In this document: one piece after another, positions 46,988 to 56,183 of the stretch | Layout of the letters: every line of letters begins with the position of its first letter | Numbering within the stretch: the stretch's first letter is position 1 | Assembly (NCBI GenBank): GCA_030644725.1 | Contig: CP130629.1 | Location: 4,727,501-4,791,500, forward strand | Origin: Candidatus Electrothrix communis | GTDB taxonomy: Bacteria; Desulfobacterota; Desulfobulbia; Desulfobulbales; Desulfobulbaceae | Direction of reading: 5' to 3' | Length of the DNA: 64,000 nucleotides | Made by a program: the position numbers and the translations under genes | The notes under the pieces: generated by a model | What the model saw: only the letters and a program-made list of their open reading frames with translations | Told to the model about the DNA's origin: nothing | The model's database searches: none

Positions 46988-47245
46988 TCAACCTTTCTGA
47001 ACGAAAAAGCTAATATATCCTGACTCTTCTTTCTCGCCAAGGTACTCGTGGCCAGCACGGGTGCACCATCCGGGGATATCGTTACGTGAACCCGGATCGG
47101 TTCCATCAATCTGCAGAATCTGACCGCCGTCGATTTTGCCGATTTCTTTTTTGGTACGCAAGAGGGGCATGGGGCAGCTCAGGCCTTTTGCGTCAAGTAC
47201 AGATACGACATCCAGTCCTTCAGGTGCAGTTTTTACATCACTCAT
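46988..47245 (-). CDS. tusA: TusA family sulfur carrier protein
   Basis: The 85-residue protein has the TusA signature LDAKGLSCPMPLLRTKKEIG, where the cysteine of CPMP forms the persulfide. It also has GGQILQIDGTDPGSRNDIPG and a C-terminal strand. TusA proteins carry sulfane sulfur in the cytoplasm for thio-modification or for dissimilatory sulfur metabolism. It is the first gene of the minus-strand operon and faces yedE across a shared 437-base region. Confidence 0.93.
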   Translation of the reverse strand: MSDVKTAPEGLDVVSVLDAKGLSCPMPLLRTKKEIGKIDGGQILQIDGTDPGSRNDIPGWCTRAGHEYLGEKEESGYISFFVQKG

Positions 47246-47682
47246 TTGATTCTCCTACCTGTTTGAAATAAAAAATAAAATTGTTCAGTGCTAACTGGTT
47301 AAATCTGATCTGAAATGCCATAATAGTTCAGCATTTCAGTTTTTACTTATTGAAAAATAATTGTTTCATATAACGAATAGCACTTCTTCTGTCAAGGGAT
47401 TAATGTAGATGTGTTCCTGGCGTATTATCTGGTTAACTCCGTGAAAGATTGTTTAATATTTTGAACGCTGACCGGTTTTGCCTCTTGGGAGGCTATGAAC
47501 AGTCTTGACAAAAATATTTTGTACAGGTAAAGAAAGGCCTGATAAAAGGTCTGTTTGGTATGTAACTGATACACGTGGAATGATTTTTTGTTCAAAATAT
47601 AGGCCGTTGGCCAGAGTTAATAGGCTGAAACAGTATTAATTTTTGTTCAGTAAATGAACCTGAAGGGAGAGGGGAGAGATTT
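47246..47682. other. Divergent regulatory region between tusA and yedE
   Basis: The 437 bases are AT-rich and separate two oppositely transcribed sulfur genes, so both promoters should be here. I see no clear operator or RNA structure. The ribosome site AGAGGGGAGAG precedes yedE. Confidence 0.5.
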
Positions 47683-49026
47683 ATGAATGAGTCCAGTTTG
47701 TTGGGAAAAACAAGAGCCTTGTATAAAGAGCTCTGCGAAACCGAATGGAACGCCAATATTACCGGCGTGATTATCGCGGTGTTAAGTATTTTGATTATGG
47801 TCTGGTGGCGTCCTTGGGGCGCGGTTGGTGCCATCCGTAACTGGGGTGATTGGATCCTGTACGGTGTTACCTTCGGGTACATGGATGCCCCTAAATCCGC
47901 GTTGATTAGCTCAGGTTCCGTGATCGGGATCGGGTTTCTTGGCGGTTCCTTTCTGTCCGCCTGTCTGGGTGGACAGTTCGCCTTTCGTTTTCCCCCGTAC
48001 CGGGAAGTGGTTAAAGCAATCCTTGCCGGTATCCTGATGGGTGTCGGTTCTGCTTTAGCTGGCGGCTGTAATGTCGGCGGGATGTATAATGCCTTGGGTA
48101 ACCTGGCGGCCAACGGCTTTTCCATGTGGTTGGGCATCGTTATCGGCGTATTACTCGGCTTATGGTTGCTTTATAAAGAAATGGAGTATATCACCTGGGG
48201 TTCCAGTGGAGCCTGGACCGTTCAAGTTCCCCGTGTTGTTCAGACCCTCTGCGGTCTCGGCGCTCTTGCTGCTTTGATTTGGGGTGCGTACCAGTACAGC
48301 GGCTATGATGGCGAGGGTAATGTGGATTATATTGCTTCTCTTTCTGGTATCCTGCTGATAGCTGCCGGGATTGGTTATGCTATGCATCGTGGTCGCTGGT
48401 GCATGATTCAGGGTTTCCGTGAGCCGCATATGACCGGTGACTGTACCCTGGCCAAATCCGTGGCCTTGTCCATTTTTATCTTGGCTATCGGCGGTGCTGT
48501 GGTCAAATTTGCTGTGCCCATCAGTAATGAGGGCGTAGCTGTTCTGGCCCCGATCAACTATGTGCGCGGTACCTTTGGTTGGGTTGGTGTTGCCGGTGGT
48601 TTTCTTTTCGGGTTGGGCGGTATGCTGGCTGGCGGTTGCGGTTCCGGTACCCTCTGGCGCGTGGGAGAGGGGCAGATCAAGCTGTGGATCGTGGTACCTT
48701 TTTTCGGTATTGCAAACTCTCTGATGAGTCTGTGGTTTAAAGGGATGGAGTTCGAGATCGGCGGAGCAAAGCTGAATGACCTGATGACGCAGGCTAAATA
48801 TGGCCTACTGGATGCTGATGTTGATGAGATTCAGGATGCTATTGATGCGGCCGATACTATCACCGTTGTAGGGCTTGAGAAGGCTGGCTACTTGGGTAAA
48901 TATATCTACATGCCCGATGTGATGGGTTTTGGCTGGACTCTGGGTTTAATCACTCTGAGTATGGTTCTGTGGTACATCATTGTTACCTGGAACGAGGATA
49001 GCAATAAGCTGATCGTTCCGATGTGA
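47683..49026 (+). CDS. yedE: YeeE/YedE family sulfur transporter
   Basis: The 447-residue protein has about ten membrane helices and the two family cysteine motifs SALAGGCNVGGMYNALGN and GGMLAGGCGSGTLWRVGEG. A GRWCMIQGFREP motif lies between them. In YeeE/TsuA these cysteines relay thiosulfate through the membrane. The C-terminus has an extra soluble stretch of about 50 residues before the last helix. Together with tusA and two dsrE-like genes this is the set called the YTD cluster, reported as typical of sulfur-disproportionating bacteria. Confidence 0.9.
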   Translation: MNESSLLGKTRALYKELCETEWNANITGVIIAVLSILIMVWWRPWGAVGAIRNWGDWILYGVTFGYMDAPKSALISSGSVIGIGFLGGSFLSACLGGQFAFRFPPYREVVKAILAGILMGVGSALAGGCNVGGMYNALGNLAANGFSMWLGIVIGVLLGLWLLYKEMEYITWGSSGAWTVQVPRVVQTLCGLGALAALIWGAYQYSGYDGEGNVDYIASLSGILLIAAGIGYAMHRGRWCMIQGFREPHMTGDCTLAKSVALSIFILAIGGAVVKFAVPISNEGVAVLAPINYVRGTFGWVGVAGGFLFGLGGMLAGGCGSGTLWRVGEGQIKLWIVVPFFGIANSLMSLWFKGMEFEIGGAKLNDLMTQAKYGLLDADVDEIQDAIDAADTITVVGLEKAGYLGKYIYMPDVMGFGWTLGLITLSMVLWYIIVTWNEDSNKLIVPM

Positions 49027-49056
49027 TGCTTGCTTGATTAAGTAACGTTCTTTAAG

Positions 49057-49093
49057 ATCGCAATATCCTTTCGAGGGTATTGCGATTTTTTTA
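49057..49093 (+). terminator. Terminator after yedE
   Basis: ATCGCAATATCC pairs with GGGTATTGCGAT around TTTCGA with one G-T pair, followed by seven T residues. It starts 31 bases past the stop codon. Confidence 0.85.
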
Positions 49094-49164
49094 TGCAGAT
49101 GGTTGGTTGCTGACAAGAAAAATATTTGGTGCAGATTATTTGTCGAGCGACCAAAGGAGAATCG

Positions 49165-49794
49165 GTGAACCTAAGAAAAAAATTACGAAAAGAACGGCTT
49201 GCAGAGCGAGATCAGCTGGATGCCGCTCAGCGGCGAAACAAGAGCGAGCAGATACAGGCCCTGCTGCTTGAACAGCCGGTCGTCGTCAAGGCGAAGCACC
49301 TGTTCCTCTATGTCCATTTTCGCAGTGAGGTCGAGTCCGTTGCTCTGATTGCACATTGCCTTACCAAAGGAAAAACAGTATCGGTTCCTGTGACCCTGCG
49401 TGAGGAGTCCCGGTTATTGGCTGTGCAGATTACTGAGCCAGCGACGCAGCTGCAACCGGGCTGTTTCGGGATTCTGGAGCCGACTGACGAGCAGATTGCC
49501 CGCGCAACCATTGATCCAACAGGCATTGATGCGGTCCTAGTGCCGGGTTCGGTCTTTGATCCCCTGGGAGGAAGGCTCGGTTACGGTGGCGGCTATTATG
49601 ATCGTTTTTTAACCCAGGATGCGCCGCAGGCCCGGAGGATAGGGCTGGCCTATGCCTTACAGATGGTTGAGCAGGTCCCGATGGAGGCCCATGATCAGTA
49701 TATGGATATGATTATTACAGAGCAGCAGGCATATGCATGCAAAAAACTGCGGGAGGAGGTGTGTGATGCGCAAAACAGGTGTGTACAGGGATGA
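49165..49794 (+). CDS. ygfA: 5-formyltetrahydrofolate cyclo-ligase
   Basis: This enzyme turns 5-formyl-tetrahydrofolate into 5,10-methenyl-tetrahydrofolate using ATP. The 209-residue product has a basic start (NLRKKLRKERLAERDQL), VLVPGSVFDPLGGRLGYGGG (the family nucleotide and folate motif) and YDRFLTQ. The GTG start at 49165 was chosen because the ribosome site AAAGGAG lies six bases upstream. The 3' end overlaps the start of the next gene by 29 bases, so they are coupled. Confidence 0.92.
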   Translation: MNLRKKLRKERLAERDQLDAAQRRNKSEQIQALLLEQPVVVKAKHLFLYVHFRSEVESVALIAHCLTKGKTVSVPVTLREESRLLAVQITEPATQLQPGCFGILEPTDEQIARATIDPTGIDAVLVPGSVFDPLGGRLGYGGGYYDRFLTQDAPQARRIGLAYALQMVEQVPMEAHDQYMDMIITEQQAYACKKLREEVCDAQNRCVQG

Positions 49795-50833
49795 TCTCTT
49801 TTTAGAACATCAACCCGGCTTCGGTCACCCGGAATCACCGGAGCGCTTGCGGGTGATCTATGAGGCCTTGGACAAGGGAAAAATAGCAGAGCATTTTATC
49901 TTTCCCGGCTTTGATCCGGTCTCGCAGGAGGTGCTTCAGCTTAATCATGCATCGGTCATGGTGGATCGAGTGGCATCAACCCAGGGGAAGGGGCATGATT
50001 ATCTGGATGCCGATACCCAGACCTCGGCCCGCTCTTATGAGGCGGCCTGTCTTGCTGCTGGTGCCTTGGTGGACGGTCTTGTCCGCATTGATAGCGGAGA
50101 TCTTGATAACGCCTTTTGCCTGGTTCGTCCGCCGGGACATCATGCAGAATGGGATGAATCCAGAGGGTTCTGCCTGTTCAACAACGTAGCCATTGCTGCC
50201 CGCTGGGCCATGCAAGAGCTGTGCATGCAGCGTATCCTGATTTTTGATTGGGACCTGCATCATGGCAACGGCACCCAGCATAGTTTTTACGATACCGACA
50301 AGGTGCTCTATGTGTCCAGCCATCTCTATCCTTATTACCCTGGAACTGGGGCTTTCCCCGAGATCGGTAAGGGCAATGGAGAGGGCTATACTCTTAATGT
50401 TCCCCTGCCCGGTGGTGAAGGAGATATGGAGTTCGCTCGGATCGTGAATGAGCTGGTTGTGCCCATTGCCCGAGCCTACCAGCCGGAGCTGATTTTAATT
50501 TCCTGCGGTTTTGATGTATCTGACGGCGATCCCCTCGGAACTATGCGGGTGACTCCGGCAGGTTTTGCCTGGATGATGCGCCAGATGATTGCAATAGCGG
50601 AGGAGGTCTGTCGCGGCAAGGTGCTGGTCACGCTGGAGGGCGGTTACGACCTGGCTGCTATGCGGGACGGTAGCCTTGCTGTGCTAGCAGAGCTCTGCGG
50701 GGAAAAGCTTGACTGCGGTTATCCGATTAACTTGTCAGCTGAAAAGGCGGCTCAATTCGCAGCCTCTGCGGTCCCTTGTCCGGCCCTGGACTTTACACTT
50801 GATCTTGCCAGGCAGTATTGGGAAGGTGTGTAA
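49766..50833 (+). CDS. Histone deacetylase-like hydrolase
   Basis: The 355-residue protein is a class II histone deacetylase/acetoin-utilisation type zinc hydrolase. Motifs: GFGHPESPERLRVIYEAL, the charge-relay pair in RPPGHHAEWDESRGFCLFNN, and zinc ligands in LIFDWDLHHGNGTQHSFYDT and SCGFDVSDGDPLGTM. HLYPYYPGTGAFPEIGKGNG follows the active site. Bacterial homologues deacetylate small amides or polyamines; the substrate is not evident here. The ribosome site GGGAGGAGG ahead of the ATG at 49766 decides the start. Confidence 0.92.
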   Translation: MRKTGVYRDDLFLEHQPGFGHPESPERLRVIYEALDKGKIAEHFIFPGFDPVSQEVLQLNHASVMVDRVASTQGKGHDYLDADTQTSARSYEAACLAAGALVDGLVRIDSGDLDNAFCLVRPPGHHAEWDESRGFCLFNNVAIAARWAMQELCMQRILIFDWDLHHGNGTQHSFYDTDKVLYVSSHLYPYYPGTGAFPEIGKGNGEGYTLNVPLPGGEGDMEFARIVNELVVPIARAYQPELILISCGFDVSDGDPLGTMRVTPAGFAWMMRQMIAIAEEVCRGKVLVTLEGGYDLAAMRDGSLAVLAELCGEKLDCGYPINLSAEKAAQFAASAVPCPALDFTLDLARQYWEGV

Positions 50834-50877
50834 CGGTTGTTATCCCGTTGAGGTGATAGGAAATTCTGTAGAGGCAA

Positions 50878-50922
50878 TTCATGAATTGCCCTTACCGGGC
50901 AGGCACAGGGATCAGCCCCTAC
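50878..50922. repeat. GTAGGGGC-family repeat after the deacetylase-like gene
   Basis: The unit starts GTAGAGGCAATTCATGAATT (its inner part is palindromic), continues GCCCTTACCGGGCAGGCACA and ends GCCCCTAC. It shares the GGGCAGGCACAGGGA core with the copy inside the cob fusion gene. Confidence 0.8.
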
Positions 50923-51202
50923 TCCTTTTATGCCATTGCTTTTTCTTCAGCCCAGGTCGGTCTTTTGACAAACTGCGCCATTATTGCCCCGACAATCAGC
51001 AGAGCCGCTGAGGTGTGAAAGTTTTTCTTGACCGAATAAATAAAACTGTGTACATTTTATACATCAAGGCGAAAGTCAAGAACAACTACCCGTGACAATG
51101 AGATTTTTCATCGGGTGCAGTTCAGTCTATCGCCTGTTTCATCATAACAAAGAGGCAACGAACGTTTATTCCTTGAGCGATTGCCTCTGCTTTCTGGTCA
51201 GT

Positions 51203-51290
51203 GCCGGAAAGTTGAATAAAGCCACAGCTATCGTGAGATGGTGTCGGAAAGCCACGGGTCTCCAGAGGGGAGATAGCCGGGTCACCTACT
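51203..51290 (+). promoter_or_regulatory. Candidate GEMM riboswitch (cyclic dinucleotide type)
   Basis: The sequence contains ATAAAGCCAC, a short stem-loop (CTATCGTGAGATGG), then GTCGGAAAGCCACGGGTCT, a hairpin (CTCC..GGGGAG), and ATAGCCGGGTCACC. The AAAGCCACGGGTC...AGCCGGGTYRCC pairing is the signature of GEMM-I RNAs, which bind c-di-GMP or cGAMP. It lies about 30 bases before a small gene. The 5' stem is less clear than in reference members. Confidence 0.6.
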
Positions 51291-51315
51291 TTTTACCCCT
51301 TACCAGGAGATTGTT

Positions 51316-51522
51316 ATGAAAACTCCACGCAGACTCTCCCATTATATCGGCATGATCCATGATTGGTCGATACGCTTTTTTGGTCGCTCCATAAACAAAA
51401 TGACCGTTCAGTTCCTCCGATCATACCGGTGCGGACGATTTTCTTCAGAATTGATCCCGGCTTTTACTTTTCAACAGGGAAAACCTGTTGCTATTCGTGT
51501 TGACATCAGAAGATTTCGGTAA
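51316..51522 (+). CDS. Small basic protein downstream of the riboswitch candidate
   Basis: The 68-residue product starts MKTPRRLSHYIGMIHDWSIR and continues with FFGRSINKMTVQFLRSYRCG, with many Arg residues and no signal peptide. The ribosome site CAGGAG precedes the ATG by six bases. I do not recognise the family. Its reality as a gene rests on the ribosome site and on the regulatory RNA placed just ahead of it. Confidence 0.5.
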   Translation: MKTPRRLSHYIGMIHDWSIRFFGRSINKMTVQFLRSYRCGRFSSELIPAFTFQQGKPVAIRVDIRRFR

Positions 51523-51753
51523 TTCTTCGAAAGAAATTTTGATGGTTAGGTAAAAGGCCAGAATTTTCGTTTTTGGTGACGATAACTCAGTGGTTTACGG
51601 CGCGAGAAAAGACTATTTGCGATTTTTTACGAATCCACCAATCTTCTGAAGAAAATTACGGCTGCTGATCTGCTTCAGGATGGAAATTCTGATAAGGGGA
51701 TTGGTTTGTGCAGCCGTTCTGCCGCTGGAAAAATATATGAAAGGGAGTTTTCT

Positions 51754-52182
51754 ATGAATATATACTTGGATAATTGTTGTATGAACAGGCCCTTTGATGA
51801 TCAAGCTGATCGTCGCATTCGATTTGAATCCGAGGCTGTCAAGGTTATCCTGTCGCTTTGTGAGCAGCGGAGCTGGCATAATATCGCTCAGTTTGAGATT
51901 GATCAGATTCCCGATGAGGACAGGAGAAAGAAGCTGCAACTGCTTAGCGGGCAGACGGAGGATGTCGTCACGATAGACAAGACTGTCTCCGTAAGGGCAA
52001 GAGAGTTTGAAGAAAAAGGGATACAGGCCTTTGATGCCTTGCATCTCGCCTGTGCGGAAGACGGTGCAGATGTCTTTTTGACGGTGGATGATAATCTGCT
52101 GAAGCAGGCATTGGGCATTGAAGATTTGAAGATACCGGTCCATAATCCGGTCCTTTGGCTTATGAAGGAGGGTAAAGCATGA
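51754..52182 (+). CDS. PIN-domain protein (probable RNase toxin type)
   Basis: The 142-residue protein starts NIYLDNCCMNRPFDDQADRR, with the first PIN aspartate at residue 5. It has IQAFDALHLACAEDGADVFL with further acidic residues, and TVDDNLLKQA. PIN proteins cut RNA using Mg ions held by three or four acidic residues and often act as VapC-type toxins. This sequence is of the YLDNCC-RPFDDQ subgroup, which is widespread and poorly characterised. The ATG at 51754 follows the ribosome site AAAGGGAG. The next gene overlaps its stop by four bases. Confidence 0.85.
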   Translation: MNIYLDNCCMNRPFDDQADRRIRFESEAVKVILSLCEQRSWHNIAQFEIDQIPDEDRRKKLQLLSGQTEDVVTIDKTVSVRAREFEEKGIQAFDALHLACAEDGADVFLTVDDNLLKQALGIEDLKIPVHNPVLWLMKEGKA

Positions 52183-52367
52183 AGATAACAGACGGTAAGG
52201 TGCAATGGGCAGGGATTGAAGCAGGAAGTAAAAATATCAGCGCGATTGAACTGATTCGCTATCTCCAGCAGGTGGACCCCGGTTCCGGGGATTATGTGCA
52301 GGAGCGGCAGGAATGGCAGCAGGAGTATACGGTTGATATGCTGCTGGGTGCAGTTAAGCAGGGGTAG
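52179..52367 (+). CDS. Small protein coupled to the PIN gene
   Basis: The 62-residue product reads KITDGKVQWAGIEAGSKNIS at the start and ELIRYLQQVDPGSGDYVQER further on, and is acidic and helical. The ATGA overlap with the PIN gene points to co-translation. Antitoxins usually lie upstream of VapC-type toxins, so the order is reversed from the common one. It may be an antitoxin, but this is inference from position. A terminator follows. Confidence 0.6.
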   Translation: MKITDGKVQWAGIEAGSKNISAIELIRYLQQVDPGSGDYVQERQEWQQEYTVDMLLGAVKQG

Positions 52368-52399
52368 GATAAGCTCGAAATTTTTGTTCCTGCGCTGCA

Positions 52400-52440
52400 A
52401 GAGGCGGTTTGCAAACCGCCTCTGCACATTTCTTTTTCCT
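52400..52440 (+). terminator. Palindromic terminator after the PIN pair
   Basis: AGAGGCGGTTTG pairs perfectly with CAAACCGCCTCT without a separate loop, and T-rich sequence follows (TTTCTTTTT after a short gap). Confidence 0.7.
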
Positions 52441-52577
52441 TCCCCAATGTGTTTTCCGACCATAGATTTTTCCGGTCGGGCAACACTCATCTCCTGCTTG
52501 GCAAGCAACGTCCGTTGGCGAGTCTTTTTTTTCTTTAGTGCCTTACTCCTCAACTTCTGTCACAAAAAACAAGAAAA

Positions 52578-54129
52578 TCAAGCGGCAATTTTTATAAGAT
52601 TTTCAATGGATGCCGCCAGCAACGCATTCAGAGCGTTACTCAACCGCATCCCCTTGACGGTCACCTGGTATCGATTCTGTCGGGGAAGTTTTCGGATAAT
52701 CCCGTGACTTCTCAACAGCCGCAGGTGACGGCTTATTTTGGCTGATAACTGTTTGTCCGTGCGGCCGGAGCCGAAAGGAGTGTCCGACAACCGCTCCCGA
52801 AGCATTTTGTTCGTTAGACCGGAAATCATGTATGCGGGATCGGAGAGCGCAAGAAGCAGTTCTTGGTCCTTACCGACCGGATCAAGGCCGCGAAATCGAC
52901 GACCGTTTTTCGTTATATGAGCAGTCAACTCCTCCATGAAATTACGGATCGGAGTTTTTTCCTCCAACGTCGCAAGATCATCCATAAAGCGGTTATTGAC
53001 GTCCTGAGAAACCGATGCCCGCAACGGTATATCCATTACGCCTTTGCGCATGGGCATTCGCTGTTTCGGTTCGTTTTCATCCTGACCCTGCTTATGGCGA
53101 AATACTTTAAATTTTCCAGGATCATTGATGGTTGTTTCTACTCGCATATTATTCTGTTCGTTGTACAATTTGACAGAATTTTTATCAACCCAATGACGAA
53201 TACGTATACCGTCATTGAAATCCGTGAGGCGTGTCATGACGGTATCATGAGAACGGCCATCAGGACGACCGGCTTTGGTCAAAGGTCGATCAAGGTAACG
53301 CAAGACACGGGTACTCGTTCCGATTATATGTGCGTGTCGCAAAAGAGCATCCATAGGAGCTTTCAAGGAATCGGGGTTGTCGAAAATAAGATCCGTGGCC
53401 CACTCGCTCTGCCATAAGGTCCAATAATAAGAGAGATGCGGCCCTAGGATATCTTATTCGTTGCGTAAAGCCGTCAAGCATATCCGTAAAACGGGTGTTC
53501 AGCTGTTCGTCAAGCAGTTGTTGCGCTTTTTGATAATCAGCAATGTGCAGAAACTTGTTTCCGTGAACATGAAATCCCACACCTTCTTTTTCAAGTCCCC
53601 GGCGCAGCCATTCACGACCGTTGAGGCACATTTGAATATGGTAGGGAAACCAAGTCTGCAGCCGTATGTTCATAAAACCGAATTCACAGTCATCAAAGTA
53701 GAAATACAGATGCTTACATTGGGTTTGATAATTTCTGATTTGTGGAAAACCCGCCTGGTTGCAATACACAGCCCGATAAGATGAGGCACTTTCCATACAG
53801 GACCACACGCCGATCAGACCACTTTCAATCTGTTCCTGCTGTTGGCGTTCATGGGCAAGTTCTTCTTTTCGAATACGCCATGTCGGAATATGGATAATGG
53901 ATTGCCCGGAGTTATCACGAGCATATTGATCAGCAGTGTCGACTACATCTTTTGTTCGGGCAACCATCCAGTTTTTGTAGTCTTTGTTGAGTACGCCTTT
54001 AGAGCCCAAAAAGCTCATGACTTGGGAGGCGGACATCAGGGGAAGAATCCATCCTTTGAAAACGATACGATCAAATCCTGAGAGTACGCCCTTGACTGAA
54101 CTGGAGAACCTGTCTATTAATGATTTCAT
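52578..54129 (-). pseudogene. Conserved uncharacterised protein with C-terminal winged helix, frameshifted
   Basis: The first frame (54129 down to about 53450) encodes SSVKGVLSGFDRIVFKGWIL, KHLYFYFDDCEFGFMNIRLQ, WFPYHIQMCLNGREWLRRGL and GVGFHVHGNKFLHIADYQKA. After a one-base shift near 53450 the product continues as LSYYWTLWQSEWATDLIF, NEQNNMRVETTINDPGKFKV, PMRKGVMDIPLRASVSQDVN and a wHTH end (HLRLLRSHGIIRKLPRQNRY). I recognise this as a family found in multiple copies in many Desulfobacterota and cyanobacteria, without known function and possibly mobile. Joined length is about 515 residues. Confidence 0.65.
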
Positions 54130-54288
54130 GAGTCGTTCCTCCTTATATCCTGAAAGTTATTGGCTACTTTCATTTTACATCAGGAACGGCTCTACTTCAT
54201 ACGGTAATTGGGTTGCGGGCAAGGCCCGCGTTGGTTTGTATTTACAGAGAGATAAGGGAAAAGTGATTTTATTCAACTGATGATGGAT

Positions 54289-54483
54289 TCAGAGCATACT
54301 CTCTAAAAGCATTTTTACCCGATCTTCTGGTATCCTTGCATATTTTTCGACAAATAAAATATGGTCTGCATTTCTTCTGTCGAAGCAGGCGACTTCTTTT
54401 TTTTCGCAATCCTGATAGACAGATGCCAGTAGCTCTCTTTTAAGAAAATCGATAACTTTTCGACCACTTTTTGTATCGCATAT
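54289..54483 (-). pseudogene. Small host gene, C-terminal part, split by ISKra4-type element
   Basis: From the duplicated ATATGCGAT the frame reads ICDTKSGRKVIDFLKRELLA, then CEKKEVACFDRRNADHILFV and EKYARIPEDRVKMLLESML. It joins in frame to the N-terminal part at 56184-56411 once the element and one duplicate are removed, giving a 140-residue protein of unknown function. A start codon within the element end allows a short frame but is not natural. Confidence 0.8.
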
Positions 54484-56174
54484 GGGTGCGGCTCTTTTCA
54501 TGCAAGCCTAACCGGTTATACCATCGACGGAACAGCATCACCGTTCGGTACCCAGCTATAGTTTCTGCACCTTTCCTTCCAAAAATGAAAACTCAGGTAA
54601 TCTTTCAAATCACTGCTGGTTTTCAGCGCTCTCAATTTCAGCACGGCATCTGCTGATTTAAGCCGCCAACGAGCACCGGTGAGATCCATGCGATCCTTAA
54701 CCAAGTGACGACAAGCTCCCTCTATTACACCGGTGGCTATAGGCAGTCCTTTTGAAAGAGCTTCTTCATATCTCAGGCGTTTCTGATTTTTCTCAATATA
54801 ATTCGCAGCGGTATCCGAAGAAATACGTTCATTTTCGTCTAATCCTCTGCGTGTGGCCGCACGACGCAAACCGCTTGCCACACTTTGTGCGTTTCCTTTC
54901 AAAATTTCAAGCGTACGTCCACGCACCCACTCTTCTCGTCTTTCAACATTTTCTTTGCCCGAATAAAGCGCATGAGCAGATTTCCATAGGTATTCGACGA
55001 CATGAATGAAATCCTGAATAACTGTTATTTTCACATCATACTTCTCCGCCTGCGCCTCGACCTGCCTGATCAAATCGGTCTGCCCGTCAATAAGAACCGC
55101 CCATTCCATTTTTTGCTCAGGATCCCGACGGAGTGCCTCCTGGAATCCTTGGTCAAGGGCACTTCCCATATCTTCCGTAATCTCCGCCCAAACCCGCTTG
55201 TTCTCAATCTTGGGTCGTAATGGTGAGCTTTCCTGGTCGATACCGAGGATTTGTTCAGGGGTTCGCTGATAAGGGGATGTTTCATACACGGAGACAACAG
55301 TCGCCATCCGTTTTCTACCCTTTTTCTCTCCGGGTTGAAGGCGGGCTTTTTCTTCCTTTGATCCTCTTCAGCCTGTTTTTTGGCGGCGGGTCGCAGATCC
55401 TGATTATGCATTGATACGCCTTTTCCGTCTGCTGTGATGACCAAAATATTGCCTTGTTTCGGGGACGATTCAAGGGGCTGCTCATAAAATTCTTTGAAAT
55501 CCTGTACAATATCCGCAGATACATCCTGAAGTTGACGTTTGGGCAGCATCCCTCCTCCCTGCCGTTCCAGTGACTCCAATGTTTCGTCAAAAGAGGCGAT
55601 AGCCGCCAGATGCGCTATTTCACTCCGCAGACCGTGTGAATACTTGTCGGGCGGCAAGTTTAACTCTGCATCCAGAGGAAAAACGCTGCCGACAAACTGC
55701 CCGTAATAACCGATTCGCGACAACTTAACCTCTCCAAAGCGTGATTCAATTTTTCGAGCAGAACCTGTCCTGCGACGATTGCGACGGATACCATCTTCTC
55801 CGACAACGAATTCTTTTTTCACCTCTTCAGCAGTGCGTTGAGAAAGATATCCCTGTGCCAACAGTCGTAGAATTTCCTGCCCTTTTTTTTGAATAACTGC
55901 TTCCACGTCTCCAAAAGAGGCTTCGGAAAACCCTGCGCTTGATATGTAGGATGCGAGTTTATCAAGAGACTCAAACGACGAAATATAATGCCCTCTATGA
56001 CTTTCTGTAATGTGGCAAGGGTGGTACATGTTGAAACTCCAAAATGCTGAGTAAAAAATATTTTATATGTTTTTACCGCATTGAAAGGAGCATTTCAAGC
56101 AAATAATACATAACTCAAAATTAAAGATTGACAACTTATCAATATGTTAAAATTAAATCAAAAGAGCCGCACCC
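54484..56174. mobile_element. ISKra4-family element with 9-bp target duplication
   Basis: The 1691-bp element has 15-bp perfect terminal inverted repeats GGGTGCGGCTCTTTT. It is flanked by the direct repeat ATCGCATAT at 54475-54483 and 56175-56183. It carries a single transposase gene on the minus strand. Confidence 0.93.
54516..56029 (-). pseudogene. ISKra4-family transposase, one frameshift
   Basis: The N-terminal frame (56029 down to about 55310) has VIQKKGQEILRLLAQGYLSQ, SRFGEVKLSRIGYYGQFVGS, LDAELNLPPDKYSHGLRSEI and ILVITADGKGVSMHNQDLRP. The C-terminal frame (to 54516) has MATVVSVYETSPYQRTPEQI, EWAVLIDGQTDLIRQVEAQA, VIQDFIHVVEYLWKSAHALY and GVIEGACRHLVKDRMDLTGA. The two join at an A run near 55315-55325 where one base is gained or lost. 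All catalytic regions are otherwise present, so the copy is young. Confidence 0.88.
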
Positions 56175-56183
56175 ATCGCATAT

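Larger units (their letters stand above)
50834..51315. other. Intergenic region with repeat and candidate riboswitch
   Basis: The 482 bases contain the GTAGGGGC-family repeat at 50878-50922 and the GEMM-like RNA at about 51203-51290. A plus-strand frame across 51092-51319 overlaps the RNA and is not regarded as a gene. Confidence 0.6.

Noticed and set aside
51092-51319. Plus-strand frame across the riboswitch candidate
   Set aside because: It overlaps the structured RNA and ends at the start of the small gene; coding potential is poor.
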